Shown here piece after piece: positions 1 through 11,452 of a stretch of DNA of 64,000 bases. The notes below the pieces were generated by a model. The model was not told the origin of the DNA. It saw only the letters and a list, made by a program, of their open reading frames with translations, and searched no databases. Made by a program: the position numbers and the translations under genes. Numbering within the stretch: position 1 is the first letter of the stretch; every line of letters starts with the position of its first letter. Source of the DNA: Chamaecrista fasciculata (Eukaryota; Streptophyta; Magnoliopsida; Fabales; Fabaceae); the NCBI GenBank assembly GCA_003254925.1, contig QANZ01045558.1, positions 1 to 64,000 of the forward strand. The letters run 5' to 3'.

Positions 1-2406
1 TGAAAGTTGTCAGTTATGCAAATGGTCTTCCATTGGCTTTGACAATATTGGGATGCTCTCTTTATGGCAAAGATAAAAGTGTATGGCGAAGTCAATTGGA
101 CAAGTTAAGGAAAATGCCTCACAAAGATATACAATCAATCCTAATGTTAAGCTATAACAGTCTAGACCGTGAAGAGAAAGATATCTTTCTATTTGTTGCA
201 TGCTTTTTCAAAAGAAGAAGTATTGGACATATAACAAATTTATTAGATGCTTGTGGTTTGTCAACTACTGCGGGACTAAGGAGTCTTCAAGATAAAGCAC
301 TTTTAACATTTTTTAGAGATCATGTATATATGCATGACTTGATACAAGAAATGGGAAAGGAGGTCGTTCGTGAAGAATCTTGGGATGACCCTGGAAAGCG
401 AAGCCGGTTGTGGGATGCCAAAGATATTTGTCAAATATTGAAAGATGACAAGGTAAGAATGAAATCATTATACATTTGTTATATAGTGTTGAAAAATTAA
501 TGACTTGAACTATAAATGTTTATTAATTTTTTCTTTTGTTTGTTCGTTAGGGGAGTGAAGCCATCAAGAGCATTACTGTGGACATGTCAGAAGCAGAAGA
601 ACACTTGTGCCTAAGTCCTCAAGCATTTTCCAAGATGCCCAATCTACTATTTCTTGAGATTTTTAATTCTCGCTTCCCTGAAAGGCACAATGTGAATCTT
701 CCACGAGGGCTTGAATATTTGCCAAATAAACTAATATATCTTGATTTTTATAATTATCCTTTGAAATCTCTGCCATCAACATTCACGGCTGAAAACCTTG
801 TTGAACTTAATTTGCCAAACAGTGGAATAAGAAAACTTTGGCATGGAGTGCAGGTAAATATATTTATCTATCCATCTATCTTTAGATAGATATATATTGT
901 GTTTTAGTGAATTTAATGAATTTGAATATGAACTAATGAATTTAATGAATTTGAATATAAACTAATGAGCTAGTGATGTCTGTTTTTGCGTTGTTTTAGA
1001 ATGTCGTGAATTTAAAGGAAATCAGCCTCTCCAATTCAAAACACCTCGTAGAGCTCCCAGACCTTTCGAAAGCCAAAAATCTTCGAAGGGTTAGTCTCAT
1101 GGGTTGTGCAAGCATTTGTGAGGTTCATCCATCTATTTTGTCTCATAATAAGCTAGTGACCTTATTGCTAAATGGTTGTGTTGCTCTTACTAGCCTTAAA
1201 AGTGAAATTGAATCGGGATCCATTTCTTCTATATTCCTTGATGGATGCTCAAATCTAAAGGAGTTTTCTATAATAGCAAAAAATTTGAGGGCTTTGATTT
1301 TATGTGACACTGCTATCGAAGAGGTGCCTTCATGTTTTGAGCATATGCCCAAGCTTCAAATGTTAAATCTAAGGCATGATAAAAGCATGCGGCATATTCA
1401 GAGCAACATATTTGATCACTTATATTCTTTACGAAGTCTAATATTGGGGGAAAACTATGCCATTTTAGAAGTTGTCAACGACCCTTGGCAGTTTCCATTC
1501 TTAAGGGAGATAATAATAGAAGCAAATAGTATGGAGAGCTTGCCTGAAATCATCTTGCATTTGCCTCGCTTGCAAATTTTAGAGTTAAGAAACTGCACAA
1601 GGCTTCGATCTCTAGAACCACAGCTCCCACCATCCCTCCAATCATTAAGACTTTATAATTGCTCATCCTTGGAGACAGTGCAAGTCACTTCAACAATGAG
1701 TGAACTCAAGGAAGTTGTATTTGAGAATTGCTTTAAATTGGGTTTACATTCAGCCAAAGCCATTCTTGCAAATGTGATACTCTCCCGCAACAAATTTTCG
1801 TCAAAGGAACACGACATTATGAGATACACAGGAAGCATAGTGCCAGAGTGGTTGAAGTATAAGACACCCCACCCTTTCATTGTTGCTGATCTCTCTTCTG
1901 CTCCTCTTTCATTTGGTTGGGCCTTACTTCACTGTGTTGTTACTCCTCCGCCTCCATCTTGGGGAGTTGTTATTCCTGAGCCTCCATCTTGGGCAACCAT
2001 CAGGGTTCGATGCCGATACCAGATCCATATTGTTAACTGTGATTCAAAGTTATATGAGTTGGCTAAGTGGGAGACTGATTCAATGTTAGATGTTGAAGAC
2101 ACGATATCTAATCATGTTAATATATGGTTTGATACTACCGTATCTCAACGAATCCATCAAATCAAGGAACGGAGAACCACTTCCAATTCAAATATTTCGG
2201 TAAAAGTGGAATATGATTGTTTTGTTGAACTTAATGATTCCCAATCATTCCCCATACAAATGATCGAATATGGAGCTTGCCCGACATATTCTCGGGAATG
2301 TCAGGATTTCCTGAGTGAAGTGGGATTGAAGTCATGCTCCTCTGACAAAAATCAATCTTTACAACCAAACAAAATGGAGTTGATAAAAAGAGGTAACTTA
2401 AGTTGA
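1..2406 (+). CDS. TIR-NBS-LRR (TNL) disease-resistance protein, 3' half
   Basis: This is an intracellular immune receptor of the TNL class. The window begins inside NB-ARC, so the TIR domain and P-loop lie upstream. I read three exons, 1-452, 551-853 and 1000-2406, all in phase 0 with GT/AG borders, giving 719 residues of partial protein. In exon 1 I see the GLPLAL motif (residues 8-13), an RNBS-D-like LFVACFF and the MHD-type motif YMHDLIQEMGKEVVREES. Exon 2 carries the usual first LRR segment (PLKSLPS, ending KLWHGVQ) and exon 3 further LRRs (VELPDLSKAKNLRRVSLMGC). From about 1700 the repeats end and a post-LRR C-JID domain begins (ENCFKLGL, then IVPEWLKYKTPHPF). The exon layout and phases match known TNL genes. 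The frame is open throughout, so the gene may be functional. A further exon downstream cannot be excluded. Confidence 0.93.
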
Positions 2407-3460
2407 TGAATGGATAACCTTACCATGTTTTTATATTCTCATCATACAAGTCATTAACATGCTCTCTTTCTTGCTCATGAATAGGACTCTGCAATAACAG
2501 ATGCCTTCCCTGCTGGTGCTTGTAACTTCTCGGGATTCAGGTGCTGCACTACTTGTTGGTTTATTACCTTATTTGATTTCTCAAGGTAATTAAGTTGACT
2601 CTAGTATTCTTCAAAGAACCAGAGTTTGCTTTGCCATTAATTGAATTTCCTGTTCTTTAAAATTTTGGCCAAGACATGACACGCTTTCTATACTTCTTCC
2701 AATTAGCCTCTGCCTTCAAAACTCAAATGGTTATTACTTTCTTAAGGAAAAAAATTTAAATGGAATTCTTTAGATCCTTGTTATGATTTTTATTTACCAA
2801 TTACAGAGTCTCAAATAAGTTTTTATAAAAAAATTTTTAAAAGAAATTTACCTTTGTATAATTTTGAATCTAACTATGTTTAATTACATAAAACTAGATA
2901 TCTCTGTCTTATTCCATTGTATTGACTAATTTGTTATTTCTTGTTAATCTATTGAAATCTGATGCAGGTTTTTTGGTGTTCATTCTACTCATTCTGTTAA
3001 CTTGATGTGTATGAACTATAAAGGTTTTCATTTTGCTTCTTTCCACTTCTAAGCTTTCTGTTCATGCCTCCTTCCATTTGGCTTGTTCCGTTGTATGGAC
3101 TAAATAGTTGTTTTCTTTTATTGTATAGAGATCATCTGATGTAAGTTTTTTTGGATTGCCTCTAATGGGAGGATCGGTAGACCCTATCTCTATCACGATG
3201 CACTTATTCTGTTAATTAATTTGCAGATGTATGAACTATGAGTTTGCCCCTTGGATTCTTATGTTAGTATTTTTTGATTTTGGCCTTTTTCTCACATTTT
3301 CACAATTACATCTTAAGTGGCTTAAAGGTTTTCTGATTTTGGCCTTTTTCTCATATACTAGTTGACATTGGTTTTTTTTAACAAGAGAAACAGTGCTATA
3401 GGGAGAAAGAAAAAGCATAACCTAATAAGGGAACTGAAACAGAATGTGCTGCTCATCAAG
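2407..3460 (+). other. 3' flank / probable 3' UTR of the TNL gene
   Basis: No coding frame is visible. A block near 2495-2550 (around GCTGGTGCTTGTAACTT) and another near 2610-2690 (around TTAATTGAATTTCCTGTT) recur as reverse complements at about 5880-5975 and 5490-5570, downstream of the second TNL copy. Conserved sequence beyond both stop codons shows that the inverted duplication included 3' flanking DNA, possibly spliced 3' UTR. Confidence 0.6.
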
Positions 3461-4550
3461 AATAATAAACCAACTGAAGAAGTTGTGCCCAAGTTGGATT
3501 ATTAAACATGGAGATGTACCCTTTTTTTCTAATTGAGGATAACATGAAATAGCTGTGGCAACTGGCTATGTATATAAATATATAGTTCAGGTCATAACTT
3601 CTGCAGCATGTAAAGCAGTGTGGCTTAGACCATTTTTGGTACATTAGCAATGACAAAGAATCCAGCTTTTTCATTTGAATCAACGGATCCATAATAGTTA
3701 TTATAACTTTACAATATCACAGCTTATGTTACAGTAAAAATCAAGGGACGTTACATATATTAACTCATAACTACTTACATTACTCTAAATAAATTCAATG
3801 GAATTATAATACAGTATGTTCATACTACTCATTCAAGATAGGAAGCACGCTTTCTTTAATATACTTTTTAAGATTATGGCTCAATGAGTCAATGGATTCA
3901 AAAAGACTAAACCTATTTGTGGACTCAATATCATTAAGAACATGAAAATGTAAAGTTCCTATTTTGGGACTATTTGGAATTCTGAAACAGTTTATTCAAT
4001 CTTCAAAAACAAAATCACTGACCTAAAACTGAAACACTGATAACAAATAAAGTGAATAAAATAAAGCTAGTGCTTGATCTAACTTGAAAACAAAGTTTCA
4101 TAAACCGTAGAAAACTAGTAATGATGAGTAAAATAAAATAGATTTTGAGCTCCATCTAGCCAGCAAGACTGTACCAATGCAAGAAAAGTAGGGAGTCAAC
4201 AGGCTAAAAGGAAAAAGACAAATACACTGCAATAATAACTAGCATACGAGCAAACAATGTTATGCTTTAATTTCCAGAATACCATCTCAAAGGAAATATA
4301 TAGAGACCATTGATTGATACAGATTCGAGCAGTAACAATGAAGAGATGAATAGAAGACACTGACAAATAACTTGAGTTTTTATTTGAAAATATTATTGAG
4401 ACAATCTTCCTTCATCACAAGACTATAAACAATGTCAGAAGTAGACATGAAGAGGAAGCTTAGAAGTGGAAAGAATCCAAAGGACAACCTTCAGATTTCA
4501 TAAAATCTGCAAATTAATGAACAAGCTGAGTGCATTGTGATAGAGACAAA
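3461..4550. other. AT-rich intergenic sequence
   Basis: I see no coding frame, RNA gene or clear repeat boundary here. It separates the 3' end of the TNL gene from a dispersed LTR-like repeat. Confidence 0.5.
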
Positions 4551-5049
4551 TGATACAATCCCAAATTATTAAGTCAGATTAAGAACATGAAAAGCTACAA
4601 GATGAACACATAAAGAGAAGAAAGAATAAAGTGGTAAGATAGAAGATGAATTAATGGAAGTTTCTATTATTCTATATCAGATTCCCAAAGAGAAATGGAA
4701 AATATACAGCTGAGGATACCCTATTCGAGCTAGGGAAGCACCATGAATAAAAGTCTAATACAATTTTCCAGATATCCTAAAAGAAGAGTAAAATGTAATA
4801 TATAGTAAAAGATAGCCCATTGTATATCTCCTCTCCCATTTTGCCAAACAACCCTTAGAGTCACGTGGTCCCCATGTGATTTTTCCTCATTCATGCTGAT
4901 TGTTTCTTCATCCATTGGACACATGCATGCACTTGCTTTTGCTTCTCCTCGTCATCATCCTTTCCCTTTGTTCTGCATATTTAGCTATGGGCCTATGACA
5001 TGCCTTGCCACATATAAATGCTACTTCTAAGCCCATGAGATATGTATCA
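4551..5049. repeat. LTR-like dispersed repeat, copy 1
   Basis: This block of about 500 bp recurs in the same orientation, nearly identical by eye, at 11655-12141. It starts TGATACA and ends TGTATCA, so it has TG...CA ends inside a 7-bp inverted repeat, as expected of an LTR. The flanking 5-mers (ACAAA and CCAAT) do not match, so no target duplication is visible. It contains no credible gene. I read it as a solo or truncated LTR; the superfamily is unknown. Confidence 0.65.
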
Positions 5050-5489
5050 CCAATCCTTCTAGTAAAATTAAACAAGCAAGATCTACATCAGATTAAATCA
5101 ACAGGAAACAACCATTTAACAAGTCTGTGATATCTACAGAGTATTCTCTAATTAAACATAGCTAGATTCTACTTTATCCGTTGATTGAGACAGTTTATCT
5201 GAAACATTGATTTCTGGGAAAATTTACGTAAACTAATATAAAGTTTTTATATCTTTTGTATCAATGATTATTAATAAAAATAGGACACATAACAAAAGAT
5301 TCATATATTACAATTAATTATGAGATAGAAGGACAAATAAGAAAAGTTCTAAAAACGTATTTGTCATCCTAAAATTGGTAAATAAAACTCATAACAAAGA
5401 TATGAAGAATCACAATTTTAAGTTTTTTGCCATTAAAAAAAAAGTAACTTAACTACAAATCAAGTTTTGAAGACAAGGTGGAGAAAGCA
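5050..5489. other. AT-rich intergenic sequence
   Basis: There is no coding frame or recognisable repeat between the LTR-like copy and the 3' flank of the inverted TNL relic. Confidence 0.5.
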
Positions 5490-6100
5490 TGTCATGTCTT
5501 GCACAAAATTTTGAATAACAGGAAATTCAATTAATTGGAAAGCAAACTCTGATTCTCTTCCAAGAATATCAGAGCCAAAAATCACTTAATGAAGTTAGTT
5601 AATTACCTTGAGAAAAGAAATCATCTAATAAGATAACAAGTTTTCCACCTCAATCGTAGAGCATCAAGTATGTCCAAAAGAGTTAGAAGCATCAGCAAGC
5701 AAGGCATGTGTTGTTGTTGATGTTGCAGAATCTTGTTCATGATGCAACACAGAGTTGTGCAAGAAACAGACTCCTTTAATTATGTGACAACTCTAAATTA
5801 TCAATTGATATATAACAAGACAATAGAAAAACTTAATTAAGTTTATCCAATCCAGTTAATTACCTTGAGCAAGCAAATAAGCTAATAATAAGAAAATTCC
5901 GATTTTTTTCGGGAATATTCAAATGCGGCACCTGAATCAAAAAAAGTTACAAGCACCAGCCAGGAAGGAAACTGTTGTTGGAGAATCCTGTTGATGATGT
6001 AACAACAAGTTTAGCAAGAAACAGAGTTCTTTAATTACGAAACAACTCAAAATTTTCACTTGATATGTAACATCACTAACATGAGATGGAGGAAATGTCT
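5490..6100 (-). repeat. 3' flank of TNL relic, internally duplicated
   Basis: On the minus strand this continues the TNL relic beyond its stop and matches the 3' flank of the first TNL gene in inverted orientation. It contains two diverged tandem copies of about 230-260 bp. Both include the elements ATTACCTTGAG, a GTTGTTG...GATGATG(T/C)AAC block and AGCAAGAAACAGA; the copies lie at about 5605-5850 and 5865-6080. The duplication is specific to this copy of the flank. Confidence 0.6.
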
Positions 6101-6150
6101 TGTCGACTTAATTACCTCTTTTATTAGCTTCTTCTTTGCGTTTTTCATGA

Positions 6151-7165
6151 TTAAAATGTACTAGAAATTGACATGTCTTCATCAGAATCTTCAACGGAAA
6201 AATAGATGGAGGTACTGTCACTTTCAGCATCTTTGTAGTCAGAATTGTCACTTTCATCATCTTTGTTGTCAAAACTGTCGCTTTCATCATCTTCATAGTC
6301 AGAAATGTCACTTTCATCATCTTTGTTGTTAGAACTGTCACTTTCATCATCTTGGTTCTCAGAGCAGCATCTTTCACCTACTTCAAATGTACTGGCTTGT
6401 GAGACAAATCCGATTTCATTTAGGAAATTCTGACATTCCAGGGAATATGTTGGCCAGACACCATATTCCTTTATTTCTATGGGGACCTCCGTCAAGTTGA
6501 AATTTTTAAGAAAACCCTTAATTTCTAATGAAAAATAGTTGGAGGAACTATCACTTTCATCATCTTGGTTCTCAGAGGAGCAACTAGCTCCTGCTTTAGT
6601 TGTACAAGCTTGTGATACAAATCCCATTTCATTTAGGAAATTCTTAAAAACAACCATAATTTCTATTGGAAAATAGTTGGAGGAACTGTCACTTTCATCA
6701 TCTTGGTTGTTAGAGGAGCATCTAGCTCCGGCCCCCCGCAGATGTACTAGCTTGTGTGACCAATCCCATTTCATTAAGCAAATTATAACATTCCCAAGAA
6801 CATATTGGGCAGACACCATATTCTTTTATTTTTATGGGGAGCTCCGTCGTGTAGCAGGAATTTTTAAGAAAACACTTAATTTCAAATTGTAACAAAACCT
6901 TTGAATTGGAAGTGGCTCTGCATTCGTTGATTTGATGTAGCATTCGAGAGATGGAGTCATCAAACCACATAATAGCATGATTGGACCTCATTGTTAGAAC
7001 TCCAAAATAGGATTTAGTCTCCCAATTAGCCAAGTTAGCGATCTGGTATTGACATCGAACCGTGATGTCTACTGTCCAAGCGGGCGGAGGAGCAACAATG
7101 ATGCAGCAAAGAAAGGACCAAGAAGGAAAAGGGAGATCAACAAGAATGGAAGGATGTGTTGTCTT
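6151..7165 (-). pseudogene. TNL C-terminal (C-JID) relic with duplicated acidic tail
   Basis: Translated on the minus strand, 7165-6722 aligns with the C-terminal domain of the TNL gene at 1-2406; for example KTTHPSILVDL corresponds to KTPHPFIVADL, and CQYQIANLANWET to the region around CRYQIHIV...LAKWET. The frame breaks near 6730 in a run of six G (C on the plus strand): it ends in SAGGRS and a stop, while the overlapping frame 6819-6151 continues the homology. That frame contains three copies of an NFLNEMGFVSQ...QDDESDSSSNYF module and then five 10-residue DDESD repeats before a stop at 6151. Homology stops abruptly at 7166, where an LTR begins, so LRR, NB-ARC and TIR are absent. The single-base shift could be real or a draft sequencing error; the truncation is not in doubt. 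Confidence 0.85.
6205..6354 (-). repeat. 30-bp coding minisatellite, five units
   Basis: Five tandem 30-bp units encode the decapeptide pattern (Q/K/E)DD(or A)ESDxSxx within the tail of the TNL relic. On the plus strand the repeated core is TTTCATCATCTT. The frame is conserved across all five units. The serines lie next to acidic residues, resembling casein-kinase-2 sites; that functional reading is inference only. Confidence 0.85.
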
Positions 7166-9258
7166 TGTTGGAGATTGTGCCCTAGGGCCAATCATTTTAT
7201 TTTTATGTTTTGAACATATTGATTAATTTATAGAGATAAATTATGTTGTTATCATATTATTAACATGTTTACTATGATAGTGTCCTTGATGAATTATAAG
7301 ATAATTAATCTAAATCTGTCCCTGGTCAATTGTTCTCGTGGGAGCAAGAATGAACCAAGACCAGCATGACTTCGGTGTATAGAGATAGATGCACTAGATG
7401 CTTTACGAGAGTCATGGTGCAATTATGTAAGCGGTTACAAGTTGTTGGACTGCCCCAGAGAGTCCTGCATGGGTTTAGTCATTAGCTAGCCTCTACTGTA
7501 CACCTGTCACGATGCCTTGGACCTGAGGTCTTGACTATTCCGGCGTTGTAGTTGTCAAACTTTGGCCTAGTCTAACGTTGCCCGTAGCAGGGTAGCCATA
7601 AGGGCTAGGTACGGGTTTGGTTGATTACAGTGCTGAGGAATGTGGTTGACCAAGATGGGATTTTGTCCCTCATAGATATGAGAGATATCTAACTGGCACC
7701 CTTGATGAGTCTGTCCAAGGAAAGAGTGGCCACTTAGTAAATTGGGACTAACTCAAGAAGATCGAGAAAGTTGTGGTTTGGATTAAGGATGACTTTCCCG
7801 TGCCTTATCCAGAACAAAGATATCGTGTGACAATAGGGTCTATGACAAGGTGGTACTAAGGTTAAATCGGTCATTTTGATAAAAAAAGCGATAACTCACG
7901 TGTTTTGGGTAGTCGTGATGGCTTGCTAGAGTCCGCTCTCGACTTGTGAGTCATGGAGATGACTTGCTGCCAACTTCACGTGGGGCCTGCTGGGTCACAC
8001 ATGAGCAGGATCTAGACACCGCTTAAAGGGACACGAATTAGGGTTAATTCGTGAGTCACTCCGGTGACACGATTTAAGACATAGCTAAATGTCTGGGACA
8101 TAAAGTCTTGTCTTAAATAAAATCTACAAGTGTGATGTTTAAATTTGCGGGACAAATTTAAATATATTAATTGTAAAATAGTTAATGGGATTAATCTATT
8201 TACAATTATAATATTGGGGAATAATAAATCAGATAAGGTTCCTAAAAGTTAGGATATTATTGATTTATTAAATTCACTAATATTAGGATAAGATGGATAG
8301 AGGGTGGCGCCTCTTTTAGGATTGATTTTAATTAATAGAAATGTTTTATTAATTAAAGTCATGACTTGAATTTGAATTCAAGATTTGATTTTGATTTGAA
8401 GATTCACAATTTGAATTAAAGATATTAAGGTAATATTTTAATTCAATATTGTTAGGAAATAAATAAGTTGGTTATAAGAGTTAGGAATGTTATTTTGATT
8501 TATTAAATTCCTAATAAAAGGAGAGGGGAAGGCGCATGGCTTGTGGGACCAAGGAGGAAGATTTGATCTTCCATTTTGATTCTCAAATATTGCATTTTGA
8601 ATTCAATTAAGATATTAAGGTAATATTTTAATTAAGAATTCAAGTCCTAAAATTATAATATTATTGTAATCTTATAATTTTATAATTTGATAATCCATTA
8701 ATTTAGGGATTCCCTAATTATAATTATCAAAATTCCCGAACTCTATAAATAGGGCCAAGCAAGTCGACTTGCACACACTTTTCTTTAGAAGAGAGAGAAA
8801 ATTTTAAGCTCCCTAATTGTAGAGAGAGGAAAAATCGAGTTTCTCTAAGAGTGAGAGGAAATTCGATTTGCACCCTAGGTTTAGGGTTTTGAGAGAAAAC
8901 AAGAAGGAGTTCTTGTTGTTCTTGGCGCCACCATCATTCTTGATTCAAGAATTGTTCTTGAATTCCAAGAACCGTAGATTGGAGTCCCGAGTTCTTTTGG
9001 AGAAAAGAACTGAAGGCTAGCACCTTGGTGTCAGCAAACTGCTCGTGTGGATTACCGGCAGAGGAAGAACACTTGGAGTGGGCTTCTCAGAATCGCATCA
9101 TACAACCACGCCGATTGAAACATTGAGGTAAAACTTCTTCCTTTACCGGTTTAAATTCATCTAGCGGATCCTGTAGGAAATCATAGAGTGGCGTTTTATT
9201 TTTTTTTAATTATTTAAATTTTTCGCTTCCGCTACGCCGCCTCTATTATTTCCCAACA
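7166..9258 (+). mobile_element. Complete 5' LTR of a retrotransposon
   Basis: The LTR is 2,093 bp. It begins TGTTGG and ends CCAACA, a perfect 6-bp terminal inverted repeat with TG...CA ends, and is followed after one base by a primer-binding site for initiator tRNA-Met at 9260. A TATA box lies at 8744-8750. The LTR interrupts the TNL relic at 7165/7166. No matching 3' LTR is visible downstream, so the element is truncated. Long LTRs with a tRNA-Met site fit the SIRE/Maximus group of copia elements, but no pol is present to prove this. Confidence 0.87.
8744..8750 (+). promoter_or_regulatory. LTR TATA box
   Basis: The sequence TATAAAT sits about 515 bp before the LTR end, followed by a purine-rich stretch of GAGAGA motifs. 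This is the expected place for the U3/R promoter of the element. Confidence 0.6.
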
Positions 9259-9259
9259 G

Positions 9260-9272
9260 TGGTATCAGAGCC
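9260..9272 (+). other. Primer-binding site, tRNA-iMet type
   Basis: TGGTATCAGAGCC is complementary to the 3' end of plant initiator tRNA-Met and lies one base beyond the LTR end. It fixes the orientation of the element as plus. Confidence 0.9.
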
Positions 9273-10745
9273 ACGTCAGTTTTGGGTTTAACACTGGTTT
9301 TGGTGAATTGTACATGTGATGTATGATGTTTGTTTACCGCTTTCAATCGTATGTTTGTATTTGCGAAAATCTACCGAAAGTTTTCTTTAAAAACTCAATC
9401 TATGGAATAGGTGCAAATTATATGTATATGATACATAGTAAATCAATTGGATTGATTTGGAAATTTTTCTTGAAATTTTAAGGCCTAAGTCGAAATCCCT
9501 ATATAATTATAACTAAAAGTGTTTTAATTATAATATTGTGGGGTGGCTGGAAATTTATAAAAATTATGAATTTTAAAATTTTGGGTGAATAATTTGAATT
9601 CTTGAATGTGATTCTTGAATTTTATAATTATTGATACAAGACCCAATTTCAAGAAAGGCATGTTAAAATTGCACAAACCCTAATTGAACACATTTTAAAA
9701 ATTATTTTTGGTATGTGTTGTTGTATGCCGTGTTTGACATGATAATATGTGAATTGTTCATATGTGTTATGTGGTGTTGGATATGGCTCTAGGGTTTTTG
9801 GTAAATACGGCCTGCGTGTCGTCTCCCTATACTCTGTTGTAATTTTACATTTTGTTTATACCTCAATGTAACTGAGGTTTTTCCCAATGTAATTTTTATT
9901 TTTCTTTTTAGAAAAATTCTCTCATTGGCTTGAGAGGATTATAGGGTAGATGGCCATATCTAAACACGGTGTGTTTTATGCGTTTAGTATTTGTATGAGA
10001 TGCATTGCGCTAGATGTATGCCTAGGGGTGCGAATTTTAACATGCAATTTTATTTTACGCTACAATCACGTATATGATACGAGCGTAGGATTTTGGTATG
10101 AGATACAAGATCCGTGCATGTGTTTATATGTATGAGATACATGGGGAAATAAACACATGGCATGACTCGTTTAATTTTAAAATTGGTTTTAAAATTGAAC
10201 TAAAACGGAACATTTAAAATTGAACCCTTTTAAAAATCTTAAGTTTTAATGCCATCAATAAAACACCCTGTCAAAATCTTGTTCATCGTAGAGCGTCGAG
10301 AGCCCTCAGCTACACGTATCTACCTTGACCTTGAGGAAACACGGGTGAATGGGAGATTCAACACAATGCCTTGTTGAAATCTTGGTTTATTGAATACGTC
10401 GAAAGCCCTCTGCTACACGTGTTCAGTGGGCCTTGATGATATGGGGTCGGGCTTCGGCCTCGTTGTTTTGAGCCTAGCCGTTCACAAGTTTTATTGTGTG
10501 ACTTAATGGGGTTATCAAATCGGATTTGGACCTCAAGGCATTAGATGGGATAAATATGCCATAATAAGTATCATATGATGATACAGTCCCATAAAGATCT
10601 AAGAGTCACATGAGATGTGATTGGTAAAGAGTTACCTACCTAAATAACCTAAGGAAGCACGCACGCCCTCCGCGACTGTAACCTTTGGTGAAATATGGGT
10701 CTTAGCCACTAATAATAAATTTTACTGGGTTTTATAAAATGGTGG
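9273..10745 (+). mobile_element. Retrotransposon untranslated leader (no gag-pol)
   Basis: This stretch follows the primer-binding site and holds no convincing coding frame. It includes a repeated phrase around GAGAGCCCTC and GAAAGCCCTC near 10300 and 10400. It is probably the leader of the element whose LTR ends at 9258. The right boundary is uncertain; unrelated sequence begins by about 10750. Confidence 0.5.
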
Positions 10746-10758
10746 ATATATTATTTTG

Positions 10759-11140
10759 CTAATTAACTTTCATACCTAAAACACCCTCAAGCTTCAATCT
10801 CGCTCCATTCACGAACGATCTCTTCACAGGCACAATCGTAAAACTCATAATCCATTCCAAATCTATCACAGCCCAAAAGAACCTCGTTATCACTTTCTCG
10901 AACAAATCTTCCTCATCCGCCGAGTTCAAAGGCATCTGCCGCTTCAACTTCGTCGCCGAAATTTAACAGCCGATCGCTTCTGGAAAGATTACACATGAAC
11001 TGAGCCATCCGTTTTGACACCAGAATCGCGGTTTCAACCGTTCTTTTTCGAAGATCATACATACCAGACCATTCAAATGGAAAGTAACGATAGTATTCTT
11101 CTACTTGCAAGAACTCTACCAAAGTCGATCTCGCGGATCT
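10759..11140 (-). pseudogene. Unrecognised coding fragment with a frameshift
   Basis: Two overlapping minus-strand frames form one likely broken coding stretch. The first (11140-10913) has the segment EEYYRYFPFEWSGMYDLRKR, and the second (10947-10759) has FFWAVIDLEWIMSFTIVPVK. GC content is higher than in the flanks and the composition is protein-like, rich in aromatic residues. The switch of frame falls within 10913-10960. The first frame has no ATG at its start and follows an in-frame stop, so this is a fragment. I do not recognise the family. It could be cargo in the truncated retrotransposon or an older gene relic. Confidence 0.4.
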
Positions 11141-11141
11141 T

Positions 11142-11232
11142 CATCATCTTTGTAATTTGAACAAACAAAGGGGGCTGATGATGATGAAGATGAATAGGCC
11201 CTCTTGTGTTTGTTCAAATTACAAAGATGATG
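11142..11232. repeat. 25-bp perfect inverted repeat
   Basis: Positions 11142-11166 are the exact reverse complement of 11208-11232, with a 41-base loop. The arms contain CATCATCTTTGTAATTTG and its complement. The hairpin borders the unrecognised coding fragment on one side and a GAT microsatellite on the other. Confidence 0.8.
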
Positions 11233-11302
11233 TAGATGATGAAGGTGAAAAAGATGATGATAATGATGATGATGATGATGATGAAGATGAAGATGATAAT
11301 GA
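11226..11302. repeat. (GAT)n microsatellite
   Basis: An imperfect GAT/GAA trinucleotide tract of about 75 bp, continuing from the right arm of the inverted repeat. Confidence 0.85.
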
Positions 11303-11390
11303 AATTAGGATTTAGGGACCAATTTTTTTTTTTAATTCTGATTTAATAAATTTGAGGACCTAGGGACCAAATTGCAAGAGAGTGGTTTTT

Positions 11391-11452
11391 TTAGGGGTTT
11401 AGGGGTTAGGGTTTTAGGGTTTAGAATTTTAGAGTTTAGGTTTTAGGGTTTT
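11391..11452. repeat. Degenerate telomere-like repeats
   Basis: Several copies of TTTAGGG and one- or two-base variants (TTAGGGG, TTTTAGGG, TTTAGAA) lie in about 60 bp. This resembles the plant telomere repeat but is too short and variable to be a telomere. Similar AGGGTTT motifs are common in plant promoters. Confidence 0.5.

Noticed and set aside
4730-4924. Minus-strand frame repeated at 11826-12050
   Set aside because: The duplicate frames lie within the two copies of an LTR-like repeat, differ in starts and ends, and match no known protein.
11391-11452. Interstitial telomere
   Set aside because: Only a few variant TTTAGGG-like units in about 60 bp; short motifs of this type occur widely in plant DNA.
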